A DNA stretch of 64,000 nucleotides from Desulfosporosinus shakirovi (GTDB lineage Bacteria; Bacillota; Desulfitobacteriia; Desulfitobacteriales; Desulfitobacteriaceae), in NCBI RefSeq assembly GCF_020595055.1, contig NZ_JAJDOO010000014.1:1-64000 (forward strand), written 5' to 3'. The notes beneath the pieces were generated by a model. That model worked only from the letters and a program-made list of their open reading frames with translations. It had not been told where the DNA came from and searched no databases. Below, one piece after another: positions 39,040-46,674 of the stretch. Every line of letters starts with the position of its first letter. Position 1 is the stretch's first letter. A program made the position numbers and the translations under genes.

Positions 39040-39741
39040 TTATTTATGATCTATTTCAAATAATTCTCTTACCAGTTCTTCTGCATCGTTCTTAAGCAGG
39101 GCTCGTTTTAAACGTTGACAACTCTCACACTGTCCACAAACTTTAATTCCACTTTCGTAACAGCTCCAAATATAGTTAAATGGAACGTTCAAGCGCAACC
39201 CTTCTCTAACAATTTCCTTTTTTTCGTAAACCGAAGTAGGGCTGACAACGGTCACATTATTTTGCGTAGAAAAAGCCAAACATCGGTTTACCGCTTTTAT
39301 AAATTCTAGGGAGTTATCCGGAAAGGTTGCAGCCTCTTCCCTGTTAAAACCTGTGATTATAACTGGGTGGTCGCCCATATTTTCGCCAAAAACAGCAGCA
39401 ATATTCAGAAATAAACCGTTGCGATTGGGAACCCATACCTGACGTGCACTTTCTAGCGCCTGGCCTTGAAGATCATCTAGTTTGTTATATTCTATCAAGG
39501 GCAAATTTTCAGAACGATTAACAAGAGCGGAGTGAGTCTGTTCCTGCAAAAAAGGTATAGGAATAACCTGATGCGCAATGTTATAGTACTCTGCAATCTT
39601 TCGCGAAGCAGAGATTTCATTCCTGCTTGCCCTTTGTCCATAGTCGATGGTAAGGGCTAAATCAATACTGCCCTTTTCCAAATAGAGCGCTAAGGCAACA
39701 GTAGAATCTAAACCACCTGAAAGTAAAACAATTCCCGCCAT
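39040..39741 (-). CDS. queC: 7-cyano-7-deazaguanine (preQ0) synthase QueC
   Basis: ATP-dependent amide-to-nitrile conversion giving preQ0. The PP-loop SGGLDSTVAL is at residues 8-17; DYGQRASRNE, VPNRNGLFLNIAA and TGFNREEAATFPDNS are the family core. The zinc site is the C-terminal set SCYESGIKVCGQCESC. 233 residues. AAGGAGG precedes ATG 39741 and overlaps the queD stop region, so queD and queC are one unit. Confidence 0.96.
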   Translation of the reverse strand: MAGIVLLSGGLDSTVALALYLEKGSIDLALTIDYGQRASRNEISASRKIAEYYNIAHQVIPIPFLQEQTHSALVNRSENLPLIEYNKLDDLQGQALESARQVWVPNRNGLFLNIAAVFGENMGDHPVIITGFNREEAATFPDNSLEFIKAVNRCLAFSTQNNVTVVSPTSVYEKKEIVREGLRLNVPFNYIWSCYESGIKVCGQCESCQRLKRALLKNDAEELVRELFEIDHK

Positions 39742-39744
39742 TTT

Positions 39745-40122
39745 TTAATCCTCCTTAAAAATGGCCCATGTATCAGGAGATTCAAAGACTTTTACCCACG
39801 CCAAGCGCTTATCTTCTAAGACCAAATCCCTTTTGAATTCCAAAAACAAAAACTGGGCTAGGTTCTCTGCTGTAGGATTAACTCCTTCAGGACCAAAAGA
39901 AGTTAAGTTATTTAACAAACCATGATCCAGTAATTTAAGCGTTTTACGTATGCTCTGCTTAACTTCCTTAAAATCTATCAACATCCCTAAATGATCCAAT
40001 TGTTTATCGGCGATACAAACCTCTACATCCCATCGATGACCATGTAAATTAGAACAATCACCATCATAATCCCTGATAAAATGAGCAGCATCAAAGTGCG
40101 CTCGAACACATACCTGAAACAT
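39745..40122 (-). CDS. queD: 6-carboxy-5,6,7,8-tetrahydropterin synthase QueD
   Basis: Converts dihydroneopterin triphosphate to 6-carboxytetrahydropterin. In about 125 residues, FDAAHFI and LHGHRWDVEV carry the zinc histidines, CSNLHGH the catalytic cysteine, and MLIDFKEVKQ the folded core. ATG 40122 is chosen over the in-frame 40194 because AAGGAG stands seven bases before it. First gene of queD-queC-DUF366-queE-folE-ypmA-surE. No preQ1 riboswitch could be recognised in the leader. Confidence 0.94.
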   Translation of the reverse strand: MFQVCVRAHFDAAHFIRDYDGDCSNLHGHRWDVEVCIADKQLDHLGMLIDFKEVKQSIRKTLKLLDHGLLNNLTSFGPEGVNPTAENLAQFLFLEFKRDLVLEDKRLAWVKVFESPDTWAIFKED

Positions 40123-40265
40123 TTCGCGCTCCTTATTAGACAAATTACATTCTATTTTACCATTATTATTTACAAAAGAAAAATGAAATATCAAAAATAT
40201 ACTGTTGCCGTCATTGCCGTCGATTTTGAGCTGATAGACAGCTGAACTTTCTGATTTGATACGAG

Positions 40266-40294
40266 AAAAGAGAAGGGTCTCTCCCTTCTCTTTT
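40266..40294 (-). terminator. rho-independent terminator of the TPR gene
   Basis: AAAAGAGAAGGG / CCCTTCTCTTTT, a 12-bp perfect stem with a five-base loop, overlaps the TAA stop of the TPR gene. It isolates that gene from queD. Confidence 0.85.
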
Positions 40295-41459
40295 ATGCTA
40301 GCTTCAATGCCTTATTAAAGCAGTCTATTGCAACCTCTGATTGGTCAATTTGGTCATAAATATTTCCCAGCAAAGCCCATCCTGCTGAATGATTTGGATC
40401 AATTTTAAGAAGTTGATTTATTAAATCTATACCTTCTTGCCAATTTCCTTTACGCGTAAGGCAAACACTTAAATTGTATAGAATTAGCGGATGATCTGGT
40501 GTCAACTCTAACGCTTCTCGATAATACTCAGATGCTTTTCTTGTACGTCCCTGATGAACTAAGGTAAAAGCCAAATTATTAAGCAGTATCGGGTCCTTAG
40601 GATAGATGTTTTTGGCACGTTCCAACAAGGTCAGAGCTTCTTGGGAACGGCCCAGGTTTTGATAGACAGCTGCCAGATTACTTAAACTGTCATAATGATC
40701 GGGTTCATACTTTAAGGTGTATTTGTAATATTGAATTCCTTTCTTAATCTCACCATTCTGAACATAACAGTAAGCCAGTCTGGCGGCCAAGTCTGGGGTT
40801 CCTCCATAACGAAGTGCTCTTTCATAACTGTTACAGGCGTCTTTTAACTGTTCTAGAAGTAAATGCATCTCTGCTTTCATTTCCCAATACAAGAATTCAC
40901 GGGGCCGAAGTTGACAACATCCTTGAAAACACCTTAAAGCTTCGTGATATTCCTCATGAAAAGCGTAAATCATCCCCAGCCGATAGTTTGTATCTGCATT
41001 TTGAGGTGCGGCTCTCATAGAGTTATCTAAGGCCTTAATTGCCTCACGCCAATCTCCCAGTTCTAGATAACAGTCCGCAAGTAAGTCCCAATACTTTGCA
41101 TTCTGCGGCTTTTTGAGGATCGCTTGTTCTATCTTTTCTTTGGCCTGTGGAATTAGGGCTTGCCCAAGATAACACTTCGAAAGAAGATAGTTCTTTTCCG
41201 CTATATCCTCATCCGATTCACTTTCCAGCTGTTCTAAATATTCTCTTGCTTCTTGTAGTGCTTGGACTTCAATTAAATAGCCGACTTCTTTAAAACGTGG
41301 TCTAGATGATTCTCGATTCAATAAATCTACCCAATTTTGGATAGCTTCATCGGTCTTACCAAACCGACGATTCCATCTGGCTTGCATAAAACTCCACAAA
41401 TACGAATTTTTTAGAGCGGGCCTTTTTTGTTTGCTATTTGAGGCCATAGGTAGATCCAT
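40293..41459 (-). CDS. tetratricopeptide-repeat protein
   Basis: About 388 residues consisting almost entirely of TPR units (for example YWDLLADCYLELGDWREAIK, then YRLGMIYAFHEEYHEALRCF, NNLAFTLVHQGRTRKASEYY, WALLGNIYDQIDQSEVAIDC). No enzymatic domain, signal peptide or membrane segment is visible, so it is probably a cytoplasmic scaffold. ATG 41459 is used because GAGG lies eight bases upstream; the GTG at 41468 overlaps that site. Partner unknown. Confidence 0.85.
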   Translation of the reverse strand: MDLPMASNSKQKRPALKNSYLWSFMQARWNRRFGKTDEAIQNWVDLLNRESSRPRFKEVGYLIEVQALQEAREYLEQLESESDEDIAEKNYLLSKCYLGQALIPQAKEKIEQAILKKPQNAKYWDLLADCYLELGDWREAIKALDNSMRAAPQNADTNYRLGMIYAFHEEYHEALRCFQGCCQLRPREFLYWEMKAEMHLLLEQLKDACNSYERALRYGGTPDLAARLAYCYVQNGEIKKGIQYYKYTLKYEPDHYDSLSNLAAVYQNLGRSQEALTLLERAKNIYPKDPILLNNLAFTLVHQGRTRKASEYYREALELTPDHPLILYNLSVCLTRKGNWQEGIDLINQLLKIDPNHSAGWALLGNIYDQIDQSEVAIDCFNKALKLA

Positions 41460-41688
41460 AGCTTCCACCTCTTTTTACTTATTTTACCATATTTAAGTTC
41501 TCCTTTCGCATTGCTTTCCCCTTCTATTTAGCACATAAATCGAACGTCAAATGCCTATCAAATGCGCGGTAATTCGCAATTAGGCTTATTAATAATGCTT
41601 TTACTCGTCAGAATTCTAACTTTTACAGCTCCTGTTTGTTATTTATTCCCATTTATAAAATCTTGCTAAAAAAATGGAAAGGCGCAAT

Positions 41689-42138
41689 TTAATGCCCCTC
41701 TCCACATTGACTGCAATACCCATAAAATTTTAAGTCATGGTCCATAATTTTAAATTGATTTCGTTTAATGATCACGGCTTCAAGAGACTCTAGCAAATCA
41801 TCATCAAATTCCGAAACATTCCCACACCCCAAGCAGATCAGATGATGGTGATGGTGCTGTTCGTCTTTTCTGCTAAACTCATATCGGCTCCGCCCATCTC
41901 CGAAATCATTTTTAAGCAAAATTCCTATTTCCGCCAGAATATCCAAGGTACGATAGACAGTTGCTAAACCGATTTCTGGATTTTGGTGTTTTACAAGCAT
42001 ATATACCTCTTCAGCACTCAAATGACGATCGACATGCTCCAGAAATGTTTGTAAAATTGTCTGACGCTGAGGGGTCAACTTATAGGAGCGATTGCGTAAT
42101 AAATTGCAAATACTTTCAAAAGTTTTAACTTCCTCCAT
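41689..42138 (-). CDS. Fur-family metalloregulator
   Basis: A 149-residue Fur/PerR/Zur family repressor. The winged helix includes KLTPQRQTILQTFLEH and GLATVYRTLDILAEIGI (recognition helix). The metal-binding half has a histidine run (EQHHHHHLICLGCGNV) and two CxxC pairs (CLGC, CSQC), as in structural-zinc Fur proteins. Which metal or peroxide it senses cannot be decided from sequence. The promoter region carries a partial Fur-box-like palindrome, suggesting autoregulation. Confidence 0.92.
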   Translation of the reverse strand: MEEVKTFESICNLLRNRSYKLTPQRQTILQTFLEHVDRHLSAEEVYMLVKHQNPEIGLATVYRTLDILAEIGILLKNDFGDGRSRYEFSRKDEQHHHHHLICLGCGNVSEFDDDLLESLEAVIIKRNQFKIMDHDLKFYGYCSQCGEGH

Positions 42139-42164
42139 TCCCAGCCCTCCTCCATATATTACCT

Positions 42165-42192
42165 ATTATATGATAATGACAATCCTTTGCAA
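42165..42192 (-). promoter_or_regulatory. promoter of the Fur-family gene with a Fur-box-like palindrome
   Basis: On the minus strand TTGCAA (42187-42192) and TATAAT (42165-42170) are 16 bp apart. The spacer contains, on the plus strand, TGATAATGACAATCC (42171-42185), whose left half is a perfect TGATAAT half-site and whose right half is degenerate. Such placement would let the encoded repressor block its own promoter. The operator reading is inference. Confidence 0.45.
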
Positions 42193-42208
42193 GTGATTTT
42201 CTGGTAAT

Positions 42209-43486
42209 TTAGCGGTTAAACACTTCAAATATCGCAAATTTTAAATAATCCGTTTCTTCACTGCCTAAAAGAACAGGATGATCAATGCCTGCACGCCTGA
42301 ATTCAACGAGTCTTAATACTTTATGAGCATCTGCGGCAGCCTCTTGAAGCATACTTAAGAACCGTGCAGCACTTAAGTGGTAAGAACAAGATGCAGTTAC
42401 CAAAATCCCTCCGTTACGGACCAATTTCATGCCTTGGAGATTGATCTCTTTATAACCGCGTATAGCCCCTTCAATAGATTGACGGTTTTTGGCAAATGCC
42501 GGCGGATCTAGAATTACAATGTCCCAGCTTTTTTTCTCATTTACTTGTTCTCTCAAATAATCGAAAGCATTAGCTGCCATAAATTCAGTACGATGCAGGA
42601 AGCCATTAAGCAATGCATTACTTTTAGCCATTTCAACGGCCTTTTCTGAAATGTCTACACAGGTGACCTTTTTAGCACCATAGAGACAGGAATGCAACAT
42701 AAAAGAACCGGTATGAGAAAAACAATCTAATACTTCAGCACCATCCCAAAAAGGATTTTTTACAGCTTTCCCTTTAGCATCTACGGGAAGCGTGTCCCCT
42801 TCCACTTTAATGCCGTGCCTAGCGCCCCATCCCGTCATCAGTGGCTTCAAGGCTACTCTATTTTCTCGCTGATCAAAGAAATATCCTGTTTTTTGTCCCT
42901 CAGCTACATCCACCAAAATTCTCAGACCATTTTCAAAGACCGTAACCTTGGTATCAAATGGCTGATCAACGAAGCCTTCTCTTTCTTGTAGTCCTTCCAG
43001 CCTTCTTACCGGGACATCACTTCGTTCATAAATCCCACGTGGATTAAAGGTCTTAGTTAAGGCATCGTAGACCCACTGTCGACGTATCTCTACGCCTAGG
43101 GAAAGAATTTGCACGACCAAAACATCTTCATATTTGTCGATGATTAATCCAGGTAAAAAATCAGCTTCACCATGGACAACCCGACAAGATGTGGCATCCG
43201 AAACTAACCACTGTCTCCGCTTCCATGCTTGCTCAATTTTCTGGAGAAATAAATTTTGATCTACTTCAACTTCATTTGAATAAGTTATTACTCGTATGAT
43301 AAGTTGGGAGAGCGGATTATAAAATCCCTGGGCCAAAAAATGTCCGACATGATTCACAATATGTATAACATCTCCGCCTTGAGGATTCCCCTCGATCTTT
43401 TCAATTTCACCGGGAAAAACCCAGGGATGCCCTTGCTCAAGTCTCTTTTTGCGATTCTTTTTGAGAAACGCTTTTGCAACCGTCAT
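42209..43486 (-). CDS. rlmI: RlmI-like 23S rRNA (cytosine) methyltransferase with PUA domain
   Basis: A 425-residue SAM enzyme of the RlmI/YwbD group, expected to make 5-methylcytosine in 23S rRNA. The PUA domain at the N-terminus (LEQGHPWVFPGEIEKIEG) is followed by the family stretch GQKTGYFFDQRENR, motif I VLDCFSHTGSF, VDISEKAVEMAKSNALLNG, DPPAFAKNR and ASCSYH. Between DQRENR and motif I there is an extra segment of about 35 residues (about 214-248, including MTGWGARHG and NPFWDGA), not usual for the family. The start has GAGGG six bases upstream. Confidence 0.88.
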   Translation of the reverse strand: MTVAKAFLKKNRKKRLEQGHPWVFPGEIEKIEGNPQGGDVIHIVNHVGHFLAQGFYNPLSQLIIRVITYSNEVEVDQNLFLQKIEQAWKRRQWLVSDATSCRVVHGEADFLPGLIIDKYEDVLVVQILSLGVEIRRQWVYDALTKTFNPRGIYERSDVPVRRLEGLQEREGFVDQPFDTKVTVFENGLRILVDVAEGQKTGYFFDQRENRVALKPLMTGWGARHGIKVEGDTLPVDAKGKAVKNPFWDGAEVLDCFSHTGSFMLHSCLYGAKKVTCVDISEKAVEMAKSNALLNGFLHRTEFMAANAFDYLREQVNEKKSWDIVILDPPAFAKNRQSIEGAIRGYKEINLQGMKLVRNGGILVTASCSYHLSAARFLSMLQEAAADAHKVLRLVEFRRAGIDHPVLLGSEETDYLKFAIFEVFNR

Positions 43487-43548
43487 TTAGTTCCCTCGCT
43501 TTCAGTCTACCATTAATATGAGATTGACATCCTCCAAAATATACCTCG

Positions 43549-43592
43549 AAAATGAGAGAAAAGAAAGCTTTTGCTTCCTTTTCTCTCATTTT
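43549..43592 (-). terminator. rho-independent terminator of the 44-residue gene
   Basis: AAAATGAGAGAAAAG..AAGC and GCTT..CTTTTCTCTCATTTT form a long stem in the gap between the small Tyr-rich gene and rlmI. On the minus strand it ends in a short T run. Confidence 0.75.
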
Positions 43593-43659
43593 AATCTCAG
43601 AATGTCTAAACTTACGTTATAAACTTTCTAAACACAAGTGCAACTAAGGCCGCATTCTA

Positions 43660-43794
43660 TTACCATCTCTGATAAGGATAAGGATAGGGATATGGGGAAT
43701 AAGGATAAGCATACTGATACGGAACATAACGTGGTACAGCCGTAAAAGTACCTAAACCAAAACCCAAGGCAAAGGGAATAAGACCAAAGAACAT
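43660..43794 (-). CDS. 44-residue Tyr/Pro-rich small protein
   Basis: ATG at 43794 is preceded by GGAAGGAG with a good spacing. The product has a short hydrophobic N-terminal half (MFFGLIPFALGFGLGTFTA) and a tail of Tyr-Pro repeats (YPYSPYPYPYPYQRW). Such glycine/hydrophobic plus Tyr-Pro composition is seen in small spore-coat or inner-membrane spore proteins of Firmicutes; that link is inference. A longer open frame overlapping on the same strand (to 43628) lacks a ribosome binding site and is rejected. A strong terminator lies downstream. Confidence 0.65.
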   Translation of the reverse strand: MFFGLIPFALGFGLGTFTAVPRYVPYQYAYPYSPYPYPYPYQRW

Positions 43795-43865
43795 AAGAGC
43801 AACTCCTTCCTGAATGAGATACAAGTCTCAATTCATTATATGGAATATTATACCTTTATGGTCAC

Positions 43866-43898
43866 GAAAAAAGTCGTCCTTTACAGAAGGATGACTTT
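43866..43898 (-). terminator. rho-independent terminator of the YkuS-like gene
   Basis: AAAGTCGTCCTT / AAGGATGACTTT with a five-base loop, 24 bp after the stop; on the minus strand it is followed by TTTTTTCG. Confidence 0.85.
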
Positions 43899-43921
43899 GA
43901 ATTTAAAAAAATAATTACGAA

Positions 43922-44164
43922 TTATGAGAGACGATCTCGGAGAACATCTACAATTTCATCAGCACTTCGTCCGGATGCATTAATTACTGGCAGTTTCAAC
44001 GACCATTCAGGGGCTAGAATATTCGTTTCGTCCCCTTTTACAACAACTGCCCGAACGTTGTTTTTTAATGTTTGACCTTCCAAAGGGGTCGTTTTAAACC
44101 CTGCATTATGAAGAGCCTGAATTACATTACCAAGTCCATCTTCAACGGCAATCGTTGTATACAT
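43922..44164 (-). CDS. YkuS/UPF0180 family protein
   Basis: An 80-residue protein: MYTTIAVEDGLGNVIQALHNAGF at the N-terminus and a basic/hydrophobic core with GDETNILAPEW, consistent with the YkuS family of small Firmicute proteins with unknown function. ATG 44164 has GGAGGAGG about eight bases upstream; the in-frame start at 44182 overlaps that site. Single-gene unit with its own terminator. Confidence 0.7.
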   Translation of the reverse strand: MYTTIAVEDGLGNVIQALHNAGFKTTPLEGQTLKNNVRAVVVKGDETNILAPEWSLKLPVINASGRSADEIVDVLRDRLS

Positions 44165-44233
44165 TTTTTCACCCTCCTCCAAATCATCTTTATCATCGTT
44201 CCCAATTCTTTTTGGGCCTATTCAATGTTTCAG

Positions 44234-46540
44234 TTAAAAATGATATATTTCTTCGAACCAAATCTGGTAGTCTATAGATAATAGATCATGTTCAATTTGT
44301 ATTCTTGGGGATGGATCAGGAAATATTGCTTCGATCGAGCAGCTTACTAAACCCTGTGTCTTGATGGACATGTGGATATTATTTTTATGCGGTGGTGTTC
44401 TCTGTAATATGATTGAATATCTTTGGTTTGATTGTTGTACTCCTTTTAGCTGCAATTTTTTAGGAAGTTTGGCCATTGGTAAAAATTCGTCGGTCTGCAC
44501 TTCAAAAGGATGTTCACTTTCTATCCTGATCCGTGTCAAGTATGGTTCCCTCGAATAATTTAAAATTAATGATATGTCAAGAATCCTCTGTCCATCGTTA
44601 ATAGTCTCTGCAATAGAAGCTCCAACATTAATTGGCGGTTTTTCATTTTGTATGGGGATGTAAAGACTCTTTCCATCCTCTACGCTTAAATCTTTTACGA
44701 CGCTTCTGGGCAAACGTTCGTCAGAGAAAATGTGAACCTTCCCCTCGTTGCTTCCTGACCATTCCTCTTGGACGACGACTGTTTGAGGGTAAGATCTGGT
44801 GTAAACAGGAACTAAGCCAAGTGATAGAATTACTAAAGCAGTAACAACTAGTGCCGGCTTTCTTGAAAGAACCAACAGTTTTTTCAAGAGACGGGTCTTG
44901 GTGATCACAACGTGCAGCAACGCTAGAAAAAATGGAATCAGCAATACACTGTAAATCCCAAGGAAAACTAAGAAATAGTTATGTATTGCTTGATAATAAC
45001 TAATCCATTGTTGGGAATTAAGAAGTTCATAGTGCATCCAAATAAGGAAATAAGGGCCTATTAAAACCAAAATAATGTTAGGGAAAAAGAACTGGATGTT
45101 TAGGCACAACAACCAAAATACAAACGGAAATGCCAGGTCAATCCGAGTTAATGCTAAGACTAAACTAATTCCTAAAATCACTACTGCTCCAGTAACCCAA
45201 TAGAGTTCGGAATCCCGCACTAAAGGAAGCTTATACAGCCAACTTGCTATAATTAAGAAAACCCCTAGCGCAATTCCCAGACGGGCAACTATAAAAAGCA
45301 GGGGATATGCGTAGTTCAATAGTTGCACTTCTTTAATCAATCCCCATAGTGCTTCACCCATTCCACTTGTAATAACTACAATCAGACTTAGCAACAACGA
45401 GATTCCTAACACTCCTAAAACCTTTTTCCATTCAAACTTTTTCAGGTTCCTTTTCTTATGATACTTTATTAACATTAGAACAGTCACCAAGAATGTAAGA
45501 CAAGTAACTATACGTATCACATAATTAGGGAGAATAATTACATGCTTTCCGAGCTGGAAAGGCAGATATAATTCATCCCATTCATTTGGGCCAATCGTGC
45601 TCATTTTTACATTAGTTAGCAAACGATGCGCAAAATCTCCAATCTTCTGAATCTCTTCCAGCGAAACTCGGTCAATACCGTCCTCCGGTCGGTGAAAATA
45701 CCCCTCGGGCCGACCATAAATACCTAATCCCAAAGCAGGAATATTCTGATCGAGAAACGGACTGTAGTCGCTTACTCCCCCTTGAGCGCTTTCACGTGTC
45801 ATTATAATAAAATCCCGACTAAGGTGAAAAGGCATGCTGCTTTCACCAGCTAATGCTGTAACTTGCTTGATTAACTCTGGAGGGGTTGATTTTTTTCCTG
45901 CAACATCAATTTCCATAGGGAGTCCTATCATATCTAGATTGAGCATCCATCGAACGGCTGATAAATCTGCTTGAGACGTATAGAATTGCGATCCAACTAG
46001 TCCATACTCTTCTGCTCCGAAGAAAACAAGTTGATAGGTTTCTTCGTGGGGCTCTTGACTAAGAACTCTGGCAAGTTCCAATAAAACTCCTACGCCCGAA
46101 GCATTGTCCACTGCTCCGAGGGCATTGAATGTTGCAGAATCATAATGAGCACCGACAATGATGGTATCGGGACGTGTTCCTGTTAATTCGGCAATTATAT
46201 TTTGGCTGTTAATTAATTCGACCTGTTGTTCCTTTTGTAGAACAGAAGCCTCACGCAGGACGACTTTACTAAAGGGTTGATCGCGTACCTTCCAACCGTT
46301 TTGCCTTAACACATAATCAATATATTGAGCTGCTTTCACTTCTGCCTTGCTTCCGGCCGGCCGCGGTCCGATTTTCTGCACAAGATACTTTACATGTTCA
46401 AACGCATTTTCGGCCGAAAATCCTGAGATTGAAGCCTTGAGAATCGGAGTAGTATTAGATTTTGAAGAAACTAACCACGTAATCGTAACTAAGCCGAAAA
46501 CAAGCATTAATGTGATCAAAATAACTTTAGAAATCTTCAT
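44234..46540 (-). CDS. membrane-anchored M28-family peptidase
   Basis: About 768 residues. One N-terminal membrane segment (VILITLMLVFGLVTITWLV) precedes an extracytoplasmic M28 aminopeptidase domain (about 60-320). The zinc ligands are seen in GAHYDSA, GAVDNASG, VFFGAEEYGLVGS, LNLDMIGL and YFHRPEDG. Residues about 330-620 contain about eight further membrane segments, and a C-terminal extracytoplasmic domain of about 140 residues follows. The fusion of an M28 domain to a polytopic membrane part resembles Fxna/ER-type M28 enzymes and some Firmicute proteins. The start at 46540 has GAAGGGG eight bases upstream. Divergent from the PLD-like gene. Confidence 0.85.
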   Translation of the reverse strand: MKISKVILITLMLVFGLVTITWLVSSKSNTTPILKASISGFSAENAFEHVKYLVQKIGPRPAGSKAEVKAAQYIDYVLRQNGWKVRDQPFSKVVLREASVLQKEQQVELINSQNIIAELTGTRPDTIIVGAHYDSATFNALGAVDNASGVGVLLELARVLSQEPHEETYQLVFFGAEEYGLVGSQFYTSQADLSAVRWMLNLDMIGLPMEIDVAGKKSTPPELIKQVTALAGESSMPFHLSRDFIIMTRESAQGGVSDYSPFLDQNIPALGLGIYGRPEGYFHRPEDGIDRVSLEEIQKIGDFAHRLLTNVKMSTIGPNEWDELYLPFQLGKHVIILPNYVIRIVTCLTFLVTVLMLIKYHKKRNLKKFEWKKVLGVLGISLLLSLIVVITSGMGEALWGLIKEVQLLNYAYPLLFIVARLGIALGVFLIIASWLYKLPLVRDSELYWVTGAVVILGISLVLALTRIDLAFPFVFWLLCLNIQFFFPNIILVLIGPYFLIWMHYELLNSQQWISYYQAIHNYFLVFLGIYSVLLIPFFLALLHVVITKTRLLKKLLVLSRKPALVVTALVILSLGLVPVYTRSYPQTVVVQEEWSGSNEGKVHIFSDERLPRSVVKDLSVEDGKSLYIPIQNEKPPINVGASIAETINDGQRILDISLILNYSREPYLTRIRIESEHPFEVQTDEFLPMAKLPKKLQLKGVQQSNQRYSIILQRTPPHKNNIHMSIKTQGLVSCSIEAIFPDPSPRIQIEHDLLSIDYQIWFEEIYHF

Positions 46541-46637
46541 ACCCCATGCCCCTTCAAAGTTCAAACTTACTTTGCCAATTCTTATGAAAAACTTCTTATG
46601 GTTATGCCTACAATAGTTTTATCCTTAAGAAGGTATA

Positions 46638-46646
46638 TGATATAAT
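46638..46646 (+). promoter_or_regulatory. extended -10 promoter element of the PLD-like gene
   Basis: TGATATAAT: an extended -10 (TGn plus consensus TATAAT at 46641-46646), 29 bp before the start codon. The -35 region (around 46618-46623) is poor, which is usual for extended -10 promoters. Confidence 0.6.
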
Positions 46647-46674
46647 GTAGCTACAATAATTACTTGGGAGAAGT

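Noticed and set aside
40123-40265. preQ1 riboswitch upstream of queD
   Set aside because: No aptamer-like stem with the A-rich tail of preQ1-I, nor a preQ1-II-like pseudoknot, could be found by eye; only a small AGCTG..CAGCT hairpin is present.
43628-43831. 67-residue open frame rich in Cys/Ser/Leu on the minus strand
   Set aside because: It lacks a ribosome binding site, and overlaps the 44-residue Tyr/Pro-rich frame (43660-43794), which has a good one; repeated sequence in that gene explains the biased composition.
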